Below, piece after piece: positions 35,864 through 45,777 of a stretch of 64,000 nucleotides of DNA. The first letter of the stretch is position 1; the number at the start of each line of letters is the position of its first letter. The position numbers and the translations under genes are program-made. The notes beneath the pieces are model-generated. The model saw nothing but the letters and a program-made list of their open reading frames with translations, did not search any database and had not been told where the DNA came from. The stretch spans positions 4,101,812-4,165,811 of the forward strand of contig NZ_KE386491.1 of NCBI RefSeq assembly GCF_000427405.1, read 5' to 3'. Source of the stretch: Flectobacillus major DSM 103. GTDB taxonomy: Bacteria; Bacteroidota; Bacteroidia; Cytophagales; Spirosomataceae.

Positions 35864-37603
35864 TTAGGCTTTTAGGGCTTTTAGCTCATTTTGTAAGAAA
35901 TTCATTAATGACGCAATATGTTCTTTTGAGAAATCGAAAGGAATATTGGCCGCTTCATAAATAGCTCCCATGGGTTTGGTATAGCCTAATTTTAGGGCAT
36001 TCAAATACCCCTGCAACCCTTTTTGTGGATTCTCTTTGTAGTTTTTCCATACGCCAATCGCTCCTAATTGAGCAATACCATATTCAATATAATAGAATGG
36101 TAACTCAAAAATATGCAATTGACGTTGCCACAATGTAGCCTTATAAGCTTCTATACCACCCCATGAAGTTACCGAATCGGTAAATTGTTCATAAATATTA
36201 ATCCAAGCTTCTGTGCGTTCGGCTACAGTGTGGGTAGGATTTTCATAAATCCAATGTTGAAACTTGTCGACAGTAGCTACCCAAGGCAAAGTACTTAGAA
36301 TGTCTTCTAAATGCTGAATTTTGGCTCGACGGAGGTCTTCTTCATTATTAAAGTAAACGTGCCAGTAATCCATCGTGATAAGCTCCATTGACATAGAAGC
36401 CAGCTCGGCCACTTCCGAAGGAAAGCTACGGAATGTATTTAGGCTCAAATCTTTTGTAACAATCGAATGTACAGCATGACCGCCTTCATGCAAAATTGTA
36501 ATGACATCGCGCATCAGCGACGAGGCATTCATGAAAATAAACGGAAAGCCTGTTTCTTCTAAAGGATAATTGTATCCACCTGGAGCTTTTCCAACCCTTG
36601 ATTCAAGGTCTAAACGTCCCATTTGTTTCATCAATGTTAGGCATTCGCCCAAGAACGGGTCGAGTAGGTTGAAACACTCAATTGTTTTGTTCAGCAAATC
36701 TTCACCTCCGTTGAAAGGATGTAGGGCAGGCCGCCCTTGAATATCCACGCCTTTGTCCCAAGGACGAAGGTCTGTTAGTTGTAAGGCATTTTTTCGTTCG
36801 CTTGCCAACTGATTCAAAATAGGCACAATTGTTTCGGCTACAGCCTGATGAAACTGAAAGCAGTCGTTAGGAGTATAATCAAAGCGCTTGAGGGCTGCAA
36901 AAGAATAATCTCGGTAGTTGTCAAAACCTGCATTAATAGCCACCTGATGACGTAAATCACGCAGTTTGTTGAAAAGCTCATCAAGCTTATCGTGGTCTTG
37001 AAAACGGCGTTCTTGTACTTTTCGATAGGCCATTTCACGCACTTCACGATTGGCATTTTCCAGATAAACACCTGCCTGCTGAAGCGTTTTGGTAACACCA
37101 TCAATTTCAACGGTCATTACACCAACAGTACCTTGGTACTCGCTCGAAAGGTTTTGGATTTCGGTAAATAATGGAATATTCTCGCTTCTAAAAATTTCAG
37201 TAGATTTTTGCATTCCACGCAGTGTTACATAAAAAGCCTCAGCTTCTGTACCACTTTCGGAAAGTTCTTTTAGATAAGGGCTATCTAAGGTTTTTTTGTT
37301 CAATAAATCGTCGTAGCTCGCTAATTCTGGTTGGATTTCAGTAACAAATTGGTCAAAATGAGCTTTTACATTCTTGTCGGTAGTATCGCAAGTCATTTTG
37401 ATATATCGCCAAGCAAAGTTTTCAGAAAGATAGCTTTCTAATTCAGAGCGGTCGGCAAATAATTTACGGAGGTCATCGGCACTGGCGATGTTTCGGCTAA
37501 TAAGGTTTTCGTAGAAAGGCTTGACGCTTTCCCAAGTAGTGAGTTCAAAATCTTCACCTAAGAACTGACGAGTTGGACGTGCTGTTGAAATAGTTTCTGT
37601 CAT
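35864..37603 (-). CDS. pepF: M3-family oligoendopeptidase (PepF type)
   Basis: 579 residues from the methionine of MTETISTARP; the longer frame adds 12 unlikely residues. The zinc site is HEGGH (H372, E373, H376) within TILHEGGHAVHSIV, with the third ligand region SEVAELASMSMELI following. Residue order matches M3B oligoendopeptidase F. These enzymes cut short peptides in the cytoplasm. No signal peptide. The gene converges on rpsJ and shares its terminator. Confidence 0.9.
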   Translation of the reverse strand: MTETISTARPTRQFLGEDFELTTWESVKPFYENLISRNIASADDLRKLFADRSELESYLSENFAWRYIKMTCDTTDKNVKAHFDQFVTEIQPELASYDDLLNKKTLDSPYLKELSESGTEAEAFYVTLRGMQKSTEIFRSENIPLFTEIQNLSSEYQGTVGVMTVEIDGVTKTLQQAGVYLENANREVREMAYRKVQERRFQDHDKLDELFNKLRDLRHQVAINAGFDNYRDYSFAALKRFDYTPNDCFQFHQAVAETIVPILNQLASERKNALQLTDLRPWDKGVDIQGRPALHPFNGGEDLLNKTIECFNLLDPFLGECLTLMKQMGRLDLESRVGKAPGGYNYPLEETGFPFIFMNASSLMRDVITILHEGGHAVHSIVTKDLSLNTFRSFPSEVAELASMSMELITMDYWHVYFNNEEDLRRAKIQHLEDILSTLPWVATVDKFQHWIYENPTHTVAERTEAWINIYEQFTDSVTSWGGIEAYKATLWQRQLHIFELPFYYIEYGIAQLGAIGVWKNYKENPQKGLQGYLNALKLGYTKPMGAIYEAANIPFDFSKEHIASLMNFLQNELKALKA

Positions 37604-37848
37604 GACAAAATTGCTTTTGAGCTTTAAGGCAAAAAGCAATAGGCTTTAGCTAGCACAAAATTAGCCTTATGAATACCAAAGACACCAAGTGACAATGCTT
37701 TTAGTGTAAGAATATAGCATGCTTTATTATGTGCCTGTAATCTAAAGCTATTCATTTACTCAAGTGCTTAAAGCCTGTTGCATTTTTCGTATTGAGTTAA
37801 TATTTCAAATGTAATAGAAGTTCTGCTGAAAGCCTACATCAAACTATT

Positions 37849-39348
37849 TTATAAGTAATTGATAAGGTGCATAAGCCAGTCGGCTTTAAAAAATAGGATC
37901 AATAAAGGAGCCGTAAAAACAATCGCTAATAAATATTGCTCTAGTGAAATAGTAATATTCTGTTGCGTTTGGGAGGTTTTGAAAAATAGATAAAATGGAA
38001 TTTTGAGATAGAAGAAAAGCGAGACCGCCGTATTGAGCAAACCAAACAAGAATAAGCCTAAAAGGATACTCTGATGGCTTTCTGCCTGCTGGTATGCCTC
38101 CCAAATAGCAGAAAAAATGTTAAACTTTGCAAAAAAACCAGCTGTTGGTGGTAATCCTGCCAAAGAAATCATTATAATTACCATCAAAATACCCAAGAAG
38201 GGTTTCTGACGGCCTAACCCTTTCAAATACTGAAGGTCGATATCATTAGAAATATTCAAATTCAAAGCGATAATATCGAGTAAAAAAAATGCAGCATAAT
38301 TAGCAAATAAATAGGTAACCAAATAAAAAACAACACTCTTTAAGCCCATTTCACTAAGTCCAACAAGCCCAATTAGCATAAATCCTGCATGAGCAATTGT
38401 TGAATAAGCCAAAAGCCTTTTTGCCTGATTTTGCCACAATGCCGAAAAATTACCAAAGGTAATAGTTGCCAATGCTATTACTGCCGTAACAAGTCGCAAA
38501 TCGTTGGGTACAGCCAAATAAAATCGCATTGCTACTAATATAGCCGCCACTTTAGGAGCAATTGAGAAAAAAGCCACCACAGGAGTCGAAGCCGCTTGAT
38601 AGGTGTCGGGTGTCCAGATATGAAAAGGGGTAGCCGAAAGTTTAAATAAAAAGCCACTAATTGTCATTACTACCGCCACAGTAGCTGCCAATTCGTCAAT
38701 TTGAGTAATTCCTCTGCTAAAGTCGGGCGAGGTAATATTTAATGTCCCAGTCATACCATACAACAATGACATTCCGTATAGCATAATGGCCGACGACGTC
38801 GCCCCAAAAATAAGATACTTGATACCTCCTTCGGCACCGGCTTTATCTTTGTTGAATGCCGTAAGGATATAAGACAATAACGAAACCATTTCTATCGACA
38901 AATATATCATTAGCAAATTGACCGACATCGTCATTAGCTGTAACGCAATAACCAACGCAATAACTATGGCATAAAATTCTCCTGCATATTTTCGTTTGTT
39001 GACCTCGATATGTGCAAACATAAAAATACCTGCAATACTAATAAGGGATTTAAAGAAAATGGCCTTAGCATCCAAAAATAACATTTTATCAAACAAAAAT
39101 GTATCGTTGTTGTGATAATACTGATTTGAAATTTGATAAATATTGATAATCAATGCTCCTATACAAAGTATATTGAATATACTAAACTGGGGCGATGTTG
39201 AAGGGGCAATTTTTCTTTTATGGGCAAAAACAAGGTCGGCTATTATTAAAAACAAGAAAATACCAGCCAAAAAAACCTCTGGCGAAAGTACTCCAAGACT
39301 ATTGATAATTTGGAGGAGTTGTTGGTTTAAGTCTAAATTTTCTGTCAT
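37849..39348 (-). CDS. nuoN: NADH-quinone oxidoreductase subunit N
   Basis: 499 residues, about 14 transmembrane helices, one of the three antiporter-like proton-pumping subunits of complex I. Typical segments are seen: EMVSLLSYILTAF, GGIKYLIFGATSSAIMLYG, KLSATPFHIWTPDTYQAASTPVVAFFS (with the pumping lysine) and LLAYSTIAHAGFMLIGL. Normally nuoN directly follows nuoM. Here an opposite-strand histidine kinase gene separates them, so nuoN needs its own promoter within the 82-base gap to that gene, where I could not see a consensus match. Confidence 0.95.
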   Translation of the reverse strand: MTENLDLNQQLLQIINSLGVLSPEVFLAGIFLFLIIADLVFAHKRKIAPSTSPQFSIFNILCIGALIINIYQISNQYYHNNDTFLFDKMLFLDAKAIFFKSLISIAGIFMFAHIEVNKRKYAGEFYAIVIALVIALQLMTMSVNLLMIYLSIEMVSLLSYILTAFNKDKAGAEGGIKYLIFGATSSAIMLYGMSLLYGMTGTLNITSPDFSRGITQIDELAATVAVVMTISGFLFKLSATPFHIWTPDTYQAASTPVVAFFSIAPKVAAILVAMRFYLAVPNDLRLVTAVIALATITFGNFSALWQNQAKRLLAYSTIAHAGFMLIGLVGLSEMGLKSVVFYLVTYLFANYAAFFLLDIIALNLNISNDIDLQYLKGLGRQKPFLGILMVIIMISLAGLPPTAGFFAKFNIFSAIWEAYQQAESHQSILLGLFLFGLLNTAVSLFFYLKIPFYLFFKTSQTQQNITISLEQYLLAIVFTAPLLILFFKADWLMHLINYL

Positions 39349-39430
39349 TTCATTTCTGCACGTAAATCGCAGATTCTTCTTTTGGTTGATTTTTTTATGT
39401 AAATTTACTCGACAGAGCTAATTAATAACA

Positions 39431-40456
39431 ATGAAGAGAAATAAGTTCTATTGGATTATTCAAGTAATATGCTGGTCGTTTGTGGCTTTTACCTCAGTTA
39501 AGTATAGTGAATTAGGAAATGAAACGCTAACCTTTCAAGCCACCTATTTTGGTGTCTATGTTTTGCTAGGCTTGGTTGTTAGTCATCTTTACAACTATAT
39601 TCACGAGAGCTACGACCCCGACCAAACTACCTCTCAACAATTTGTGGTATTTCCCTTGTTAGGAAGTTTTACCATTGGTACAATATTCGCTATTACAGAC
39701 TATATTTTCTTTAATCGTAACCGCTTGTTGATTGGAGAAATCAGCCTTTTCGATTTGATTTATTCCATTTTTGATAATATTTGGCTAGTAATACCTTGGT
39801 TTCTGTTTTATCATTTGTACCGTTTTGTGAATGTCTACGAAGACAGACGACAACGTGTTTTGACAGCCGAAAAAATGCTCAAAGTTGTGGAACTAGAAAA
39901 TCTTAAAAAGCAACTCAATCCTCATTTTTTGTTCAATGCTCTCAATAGTATCAAGGCTCTTACCATTAGCGATAGCCGCCAAGCTCGTGATGCTATTATG
40001 CAGTTGTCAGACTTGTTACGCTTGTCGCTCAACCTTGGTGAACAACATAAAGCCATGCTTAGCGAAGAACTTAAACTAGCAAGCGACTATTTATCATTAG
40101 AAAAAGTTCGTTTTGATAACAGGCTTCAATACGAATTTCATGTTCAAGAAAATATTAGCGATATCCTGATTATCTCTATGTCGTTAAATACTCTTATTGA
40201 AAATGCAGTTAAGCATGGTATTGCCAAAACCAAAACGGGAGGCAAAATAATTGTTTCTATTTTTACCGTTGGTAATGAAATTACCATAAAAGTTTGTAAT
40301 ACAGGGCAGTACAACCCTCAGCCCAAAAGTAATGCCAGCGGTATAGGGCTAGATAACCTTCGTAAAAGGCTTGATTTACATTATGGTTCTAAGGCTTCGC
40401 TCAATATCATCAACGAAAACGACATGGTTGCCGCTATTATTCATATGCCGTTCTAA
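39431..40456 (+). CDS. LytS/YehU-type sensor histidine kinase, orphan
   Basis: 341 residues. Four transmembrane helices in the first ~135 residues, a short coiled linker, then the His_kinase domain (PF06580 type) with QLNPHFLFNALNSIKAL (phospho-acceptor H165) and an ATPase domain with NTLIENAVKHGI and ASGIGLDNLRKRL. Such kinases normally sit beside a LytTR response-regulator gene; none is here. It lies on the plus strand between nuoN and nuoM. Its stop overlaps the nuoM stop by four bases (CTAA), and it starts 82 bases from the divergent nuoN. Confidence 0.9.
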   Translation: MKRNKFYWIIQVICWSFVAFTSVKYSELGNETLTFQATYFGVYVLLGLVVSHLYNYIHESYDPDQTTSQQFVVFPLLGSFTIGTIFAITDYIFFNRNRLLIGEISLFDLIYSIFDNIWLVIPWFLFYHLYRFVNVYEDRRQRVLTAEKMLKVVELENLKKQLNPHFLFNALNSIKALTISDSRQARDAIMQLSDLLRLSLNLGEQHKAMLSEELKLASDYLSLEKVRFDNRLQYEFHVQENISDILIISMSLNTLIENAVKHGIAKTKTGGKIIVSIFTVGNEITIKVCNTGQYNPQPKSNASGIGLDNLRKRLDLHYGSKASLNIINENDMVAAIIHMPF

Positions 40457-42129
40457 GGGAACAGTTTGAGTAATTCATTTACCGAAATATGAGAAATATC
40501 AAACATTAGGTGTGGAAAAATACCAAATACCAGTGCTAGTAGTCCTAAGGGTACTAGCATTATTTTTTCCCTCAAAGTCAAATCCACTAAGGTTGATTCA
40601 TCATACCTTGACCAATATTTCCCAAAAAATATCCGCTGCAATGTCCACAAGAAATAGGCAGCACCAAGTACCAACCCAAATACCGCAATAGCAGTAAGCC
40701 AATTCGGAAAAAGGGTACTATTAAAACCCCCTATCAAAGTAAAAAACTCGCCAATAAATCCTGAGAATGCAGGCAAACCCAGTGATGCAAAGAAAGCTAC
40801 AGCCGTTAGGGCGGTATAAATAGGCATCTTGGCCGCAAGGCCTTGGTAGCTATCTATACGGCGGTCATGTGTACGGCTATACAAAACACCCACCAATAAA
40901 AATAACATAGCCGACAAAATACCGTGTGAATACATTTGGTAGATTGCTCCATTGATACCTTCGCTGGTAAGCGATGCTATACCCAACAGCACAAATCCCA
41001 TGTGTGAAACAGACGAATAAGCAATCATTTTTTTGAGGTCGTTCATAGCCAAAGCATTGTACGCTCCATATACAATCGACACCACACCAAAGGCCGCAAT
41101 AATAAAAGCAAAATCCATAGCTGCTTCAGGGAAGATAGGATAGGCGATTCGGAGGAAACCATATCCGCCAATTTTCAAGAGAATCCCTGCCAAAACTACC
41201 GAAACAGGTGTTGGTGCTTCTACGTGTGCGTCGGGTAGCCAAGTGTGTACGGGTACTGCGGGTAATTTGATACCAAAACCCACCATCAGCAAAATAAATC
41301 CTAAGGCTCTGATACTTAATCCACCTAGTTTGATATTAGAAAAAATATGAAACCACGATTCGGGCAAGTAGTTGCTTGTATCAGGCAAGAAACGCAAGTC
41401 GAAAGTATGTACAAGCTGTTCGGAAGGAATTTTACCCTCGGCCAACAAAGCCTGAATTTCTGAAATAACCGATGGGGTTATTTGGGCATAATCGCCGATA
41501 AGTCCAGTTTGCAAGGCTGTTTCTACGGGGTCGATAGCCGATAAATAAAGCCCAATCATCACCACCAAGATAAATAACGACCCCACCAATGTATAAATAA
41601 AGAATTTGATAGAAGCGTACTCCTTGCGTGGCCCTCCCCAAATACCTATTAAAAAATACATAGGTAAGAGCATAAACTCAAAGAAAAGATAAAACAAGAA
41701 TAAATCTAAGGCCATAAAGCAGCCTACAATCGATGCCGTTAATAAAAGATACAACGAAAAATAGCCTTTTTCCTTTTGCTTGATTTCAAAAGAAGAAATA
41801 GCTCCAATCAACATCACCAAGCCCGTAAGTAGCACCATTGGCATACTTATACCGTCGATACCCAACAAATAATCAATAGAGCCAATACCCAATGCACCCA
41901 ATGGCAGGGTTATCCAATCTATTTGCTCAACAAATTGGTATTCTGCCGTTTGTTGGTCAAACAAAAAGTACAAACGCATACACAGCAAAAACTCAATCGC
42001 TGTAACGGCCAATGTAATCCATTTGTAGTATGCTCTGTAATTTTCTGGTAAAATGGCAATGACCAAAGAAAATACTAATGGTAAAAATATGAGTACTGAA
42101 AGTATAGACATATCGTAGTGAAATTTCAT
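40453..42129 (-). CDS. nuoM: NADH-quinone oxidoreductase subunit M
   Basis: 558 residues, about 14 helices. Proton-pumping antiporter-like subunit. Family segments: LLPMYFLIGIWGGPRKEYASIKFFIYTLVGSLF, KLPAVPVHTWLPDAHVEAPTPVSVVLAGILLKIGGYG and YSSVSHMGFVLLGI. A loop of about 60 residues between helices near residues 200-260 is somewhat longer than in E. coli. It starts 42 bases after nuoL, so the two are one transcript. The first methionine (MKFHYDMSILSV) may be replaced by the second, six residues later. Confidence 0.96.
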   Translation of the reverse strand: MKFHYDMSILSVLIFLPLVFSLVIAILPENYRAYYKWITLAVTAIEFLLCMRLYFLFDQQTAEYQFVEQIDWITLPLGALGIGSIDYLLGIDGISMPMVLLTGLVMLIGAISSFEIKQKEKGYFSLYLLLTASIVGCFMALDLFLFYLFFEFMLLPMYFLIGIWGGPRKEYASIKFFIYTLVGSLFILVVMIGLYLSAIDPVETALQTGLIGDYAQITPSVISEIQALLAEGKIPSEQLVHTFDLRFLPDTSNYLPESWFHIFSNIKLGGLSIRALGFILLMVGFGIKLPAVPVHTWLPDAHVEAPTPVSVVLAGILLKIGGYGFLRIAYPIFPEAAMDFAFIIAAFGVVSIVYGAYNALAMNDLKKMIAYSSVSHMGFVLLGIASLTSEGINGAIYQMYSHGILSAMLFLLVGVLYSRTHDRRIDSYQGLAAKMPIYTALTAVAFFASLGLPAFSGFIGEFFTLIGGFNSTLFPNWLTAIAVFGLVLGAAYFLWTLQRIFFGKYWSRYDESTLVDLTLREKIMLVPLGLLALVFGIFPHLMFDISHISVNELLKLFP

Positions 42130-42171
42130 CTACATGAACAACCCACTAGGAGTTTGTTCGTGCTTGATTGC

Positions 42172-44070
42172 TTAGTAAATAATAAACACAATTAGACTAA
42201 TTAGCCCCATCAGTGCAGCTACAACATAAAGTTGTACTTTGCCCCCTTGAACAGAGCGTGTTATTTTTCCGATAATTCCTGTTAATGAAGCCAATGCGTT
42301 TGGGACACCGTCTATCCAACGGCTATCAAACCACATTACTATTTTTGCCATAATTACCTGTACATTAGCTAGGCTATTAACAGTTTGGTCAATAACCTGC
42401 TTGTCAAAATACTGTAGCCCTTGGGCCAAAAGCAAAGTTGGTTGTACCCAAACTAGATCATAAAGTTTGTCGAAAGTAGGTACTTTATTGTCAAAAATGA
42501 TATTTCTTGAAATATAACCAAGCCCAATACCCAATACTACACAGGCTATCGAGGCATAACCAATCCAATGATTTTCTGCCAATATAAAATCAGGATTGAT
42601 AACATGCCAAAACCAGCTATGTCCTGCATGGAAGGGGTTGGTCGAGAAAATCATACCAAAAGATAGAATGGCTAGCAATGCCAAAGGGAATTTAATTTTG
42701 ATACTTCCTTCATGAATATAATTAGCTTGTATTGCTTCATTGCGAAGTTCGCCCATAAATACCAACCAAACCTGCCGTGACATATAGAACGCCGTCATGA
42801 CAATCCCAATAAAAGTGAAACCTCCAATCCAGTTGAAATAAGGATTTAGTTCAGCCATTTGGTATAAGTTGGCCAAGATAGCATCTTTCGACAAAAAGCC
42901 TGAGAACAAAGGAAGACCCGCTAATGCCGCCGCAAAAATGACAAAAACGATAAAAGTAAATGGAAGTTTTTTGCGTAAGCCACCCATCAAACGCATATCT
43001 TGGGCATCGAAGTGCTGATTATGCCCAGCGTGGTGCAAAGCATGAATCACCGAGCCTGCCGCCAAAAACAAACCCGCTTTGAAAAAGGCATGAGTCAATA
43101 AATGAAATAAAGATGTTGCCGTTCCTAATCCAATCAGCATAAGGCCAAGCTGTGAAATAGTCGAGTAAGCTAAAGTTTTTTTGATGTCTGTTTGGAAAAT
43201 GGCATAAATAGACCCCAACAACATTGTAATACAGCCAATGGTAGCAATTACAATATAGGCAGTATCGGTAAAAACAGGTTGGATTCTTGCCAAAAGGAAT
43301 ATACCAGCGGCCACCATTGTAGCAGCATGAATCAGTGCCGAAACGGGCGTTGGGCCTTCCATTGCATCGGGTAGCCAAGTGTGCAGTGGAAATTGGGCTG
43401 ATTTGCCCATACAGCCACAAAAAAGTAAAATACCCGTCAGGGTAGCCCATTCGGGTGTAATCTGGCTCGGATGATTACCTAAACTTAAAAAGCTAAAGTT
43501 ACCCCAGAAATAATACACCAAGAAGATTCCTAAAAGAAAGCCCAAATCGCCAACACGATTTACCAAAAAGGCTTTTTTAGCGGCTTTTACGGCACTATCT
43601 TTGGTGTACCAAAAACCAATTAATAAATAAGAGCTCAAGCCCACCAACTCCCAAAAAGCATACATACACAGCAGGTTGTCGGTAAGAATAATACCCAACA
43701 TCGAAAATACAAATAACTGAATAAAGCCAAAATAGCGATATTGTGCGGTATCTTCGTGCATATAGTCAATAGAAAATAGCTGTACCAAAATAGCAATGAA
43801 ATTGACTAATAGCAACATCATTATGGCATTGGCATCGAGTAGAAAACCAAATGAAATGGACGAATTACCTAAATTAAACCAACTAAAGGTAAAATGAGAT
43901 GGAATATCAATTTGCTGAGTAAGCCAAATTGTTAACAGCAAATTCAATCCTGACAGCCCAGTAGCAATCCATCCTGAAAGGGCATTATTTCGCTTTCCTA
44001 ACAGTATTGATATACCAAATCCTGCAAGCGGAGTCAATAATATGAACCAAATAATAATGGCAGGAGTCAT
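42172..44070 (-). CDS. nuoL: NADH-quinone oxidoreductase subunit L
   Basis: 632 residues, normal length. It carries the antiporter core plus the long C-terminal lateral helix that runs along complex I. Motifs seen: FWELVGLSSYLLIGFWY, KSAQFPLHTWLPDAMEGPTPVSALIHAATMVAAGIFLLAR and YSTISQLGLMLIG. It is the first gene of this partial nuo cluster; nuoA-K do not precede it, because the upstream neighbour is a divergent thioesterase gene. A minus-strand TATATTTG at 44156-44163 may be its -7 element. Confidence 0.96.
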   Translation of the reverse strand: MTPAIIIWFILLTPLAGFGISILLGKRNNALSGWIATGLSGLNLLLTIWLTQQIDIPSHFTFSWFNLGNSSISFGFLLDANAIMMLLLVNFIAILVQLFSIDYMHEDTAQYRYFGFIQLFVFSMLGIILTDNLLCMYAFWELVGLSSYLLIGFWYTKDSAVKAAKKAFLVNRVGDLGFLLGIFLVYYFWGNFSFLSLGNHPSQITPEWATLTGILLFCGCMGKSAQFPLHTWLPDAMEGPTPVSALIHAATMVAAGIFLLARIQPVFTDTAYIVIATIGCITMLLGSIYAIFQTDIKKTLAYSTISQLGLMLIGLGTATSLFHLLTHAFFKAGLFLAAGSVIHALHHAGHNQHFDAQDMRLMGGLRKKLPFTFIVFVIFAAALAGLPLFSGFLSKDAILANLYQMAELNPYFNWIGGFTFIGIVMTAFYMSRQVWLVFMGELRNEAIQANYIHEGSIKIKFPLALLAILSFGMIFSTNPFHAGHSWFWHVINPDFILAENHWIGYASIACVVLGIGLGYISRNIIFDNKVPTFDKLYDLVWVQPTLLLAQGLQYFDKQVIDQTVNSLANVQVIMAKIVMWFDSRWIDGVPNALASLTGIIGKITRSVQGGKVQLYVVAALMGLISLIVFIIY

Positions 44071-44401
44071 TCTTCTAAATATTCAAATGTAAGTGGTACA
44101 ATTCAATGTATTCAGGGTTTTGTACCTAAATTCTTGGAAAATTTCTATTTTTATACAAATATACGGGTCAAAATTTAATTAAGCCTAATAGTTTTTATAT
44201 AAAATCTACTAAGTTTGTGGACTTTTCGTATTGTGGTTACTATTTTATCGTGAGCAGGCGTATCAATTACATCACCTGTTTGGTCTAAATATGGTATAAA
44301 TAGGGTTTCTAAAAAAGCTAAAAGCCTTCATAACAATAGGAGTAGCATCTTTTAAGCCTCACTTGTTCATTTGTTAGTATTAAATTAACCATTAAAATTT
44401 T
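44071..44401. other. Divergent intergenic region nuoL / thioesterase
   Basis: 331 AT-rich bases. The only signal is TATATTTG on the minus strand (44156-44163), a -7 candidate for nuoL without a well-placed TTG. Confidence 0.4.
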
Positions 44402-44974
44402 ATGGAAAATACCAAATCTGTTAATTATTCAAAAACAACAATTACAGAATTAATGATTCCTTCTTATGCCAATTTTGGTGGAAAAATTCACGGAGGAATA
44501 TTGCTTTCGCTGATGGATAAAGTGGCCTATGCTTGTGCCGCCCGACATGCGGGTACTTATGTTGTAACGGTATCGGTAGACAACGTAGAGTTTCGGCAGC
44601 CTGTAGAAGTAGGCGATTTGGTTTCGTTACATGCTTCTGTAAATTACGTAGGGCGTTCGTCTTTGATTATTGGAATACGTGTTATTGCCGAAAACATTAG
44701 AACCAAAGAAATGAAGCACACCAACACTTCATATTTTACCATGGTTGCCAAAGATGACGACGGCCGACCAACCGAAGTGCCAGGCTTGGTACTAGAATGC
44801 GATGACGATATACGTAGGTTTTTGGAGGCAATCAAACGCAAGGAAATCAAAAATGCTTACAAAGGGTTGCTCGACGATGCCAAAACCAGTATGAATATCG
44901 ACCAGAACCTCCACTTGCTCGAAAATGAAAGATGTATTATCAAAAGAGAAAGAGATATGGAGAGTTTGTGGTAA
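44402..44974 (+). CDS. Acyl-CoA thioesterase, hotdog fold (YciA/BFIT type)
   Basis: 190 residues. The first ~130 hold one hotdog domain: LMIPSYANFGGKIHGGILLSLMDKVAYACAARHAG, with the conserved N/GG-x-HGG and catalytic D, then VSVDNVEFRQPVEVGDLVSLHASVNYVGRSS. The last ~60 residues form a helical, charged extension. It splits acyl-CoA to free acid and CoA. It is followed 42 bases later by a DUF2911 gene on the same strand. Confidence 0.9.
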   Translation: MENTKSVNYSKTTITELMIPSYANFGGKIHGGILLSLMDKVAYACAARHAGTYVVTVSVDNVEFRQPVEVGDLVSLHASVNYVGRSSLIIGIRVIAENIRTKEMKHTNTSYFTMVAKDDDGRPTEVPGLVLECDDDIRRFLEAIKRKEIKNAYKGLLDDAKTSMNIDQNLHLLENERCIIKRERDMESLW

Positions 44975-45016
44975 TTTTGTAGCTAGCGTATTGTTCACTA
45001 GATTTACAGATATAAC

Positions 45017-45577
45017 ATGATAAAACCTTTTTCCATGATTAAGATACTCCGGATTGTCTTGGTACTATTAGCACTGTTAGCGATAGGTTTTGTAGGTATG
45101 CGATTTTACACCAAGTCATTTAGCCCTTCGTCAACAGCCGAATTTGAACAAGGTGATTTAGATATAATGGTAGAATATTGTCAGCCTGCCAAAAAAGGAC
45201 GATTGATATTTGGCCCTCAAACCTCAAAAGCTCTAGTGCCTTATGGCAAATGGTGGCGTACAGGAGCCAACGAAGCTACTGTAATTACTTTTACACGGAA
45301 TGTCACAATTGCTGGTCGTCCTCTCAAGGCAGGAACTTATACACTTTTTACGATTCCCGAACAAAACGACTGGACGATCATTATCAATAGCGAGGTAGGG
45401 CAATGGGGGTTGTCGTACGACGAGACCAAAGATGTGCTAAGAGTACCCGCCGTTTCTGTCAAAAAATCGGATAGTGTCGAAAAATTTGTGATAGATTTTA
45501 ATGAACAAACCAACGGTGCAGATATGATTCTGCGTTGGGACAATGTTGAGGTGACTGTGCCCATCAGAACACGATAA
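45017..45577 (+). CDS. DUF2911 domain protein, membrane-anchored
   Basis: 186 residues (the second ATG, MIKILRIVL, is 6 codons in). A hydrophobic anchor lies at residues ~8-27. The DUF2911 domain follows: VEYCQPAKKGRLIFGP, LVPYGKWWRTGANEATVITFTRNVTIAGRPLKAGTYTLFTIP, and the ending LRWDNVEVTVPI. This beta-sandwich family is common in Bacteroidota and has no proven function. Probably faces the periplasm. It may be co-transcribed with the thioesterase and is followed by a strong terminator. Confidence 0.9.
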   Translation: MIKPFSMIKILRIVLVLLALLAIGFVGMRFYTKSFSPSSTAEFEQGDLDIMVEYCQPAKKGRLIFGPQTSKALVPYGKWWRTGANEATVITFTRNVTIAGRPLKAGTYTLFTIPEQNDWTIIINSEVGQWGLSYDETKDVLRVPAVSVKKSDSVEKFVIDFNEQTNGADMILRWDNVEVTVPIRTR

Positions 45578-45635
45578 AAGTGCTTTGGCATACCAAGCAA
45601 CGGTTTGAGCTAAATAAGAGTCATAAAAATATCAT

Positions 45636-45670
45636 AGTCTGCTAGTCTGTCGGCAAGCAGACTTTTTTTA
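45636..45670 (+). terminator. Terminator after the DUF2911 gene
   Basis: AGTCTGCT / AGCAGACT, 8-bp stem, loop of 12, T7. Fifty-eight bases after the stop. Confidence 0.75.
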
Positions 45671-45684
45671 TAAACCGAATATAT

Positions 45685-45692
45685 TATTTTTG
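45685..45692 (+). promoter_or_regulatory. -7 element upstream of dsbD
   Basis: TATTTTTG matches TAnnTTTG; the upstream TTG is not clear because the preceding terminator occupies that position. Leader about 80 bases. Confidence 0.35.
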
Positions 45693-45777
45693 CATACATC
45701 TAACCGTAAAGAAACTATCCCTTGAGTACTTACGTTTAAGGTTTACAAACGAAAAAACTTTTCTTATAACCCACAAA

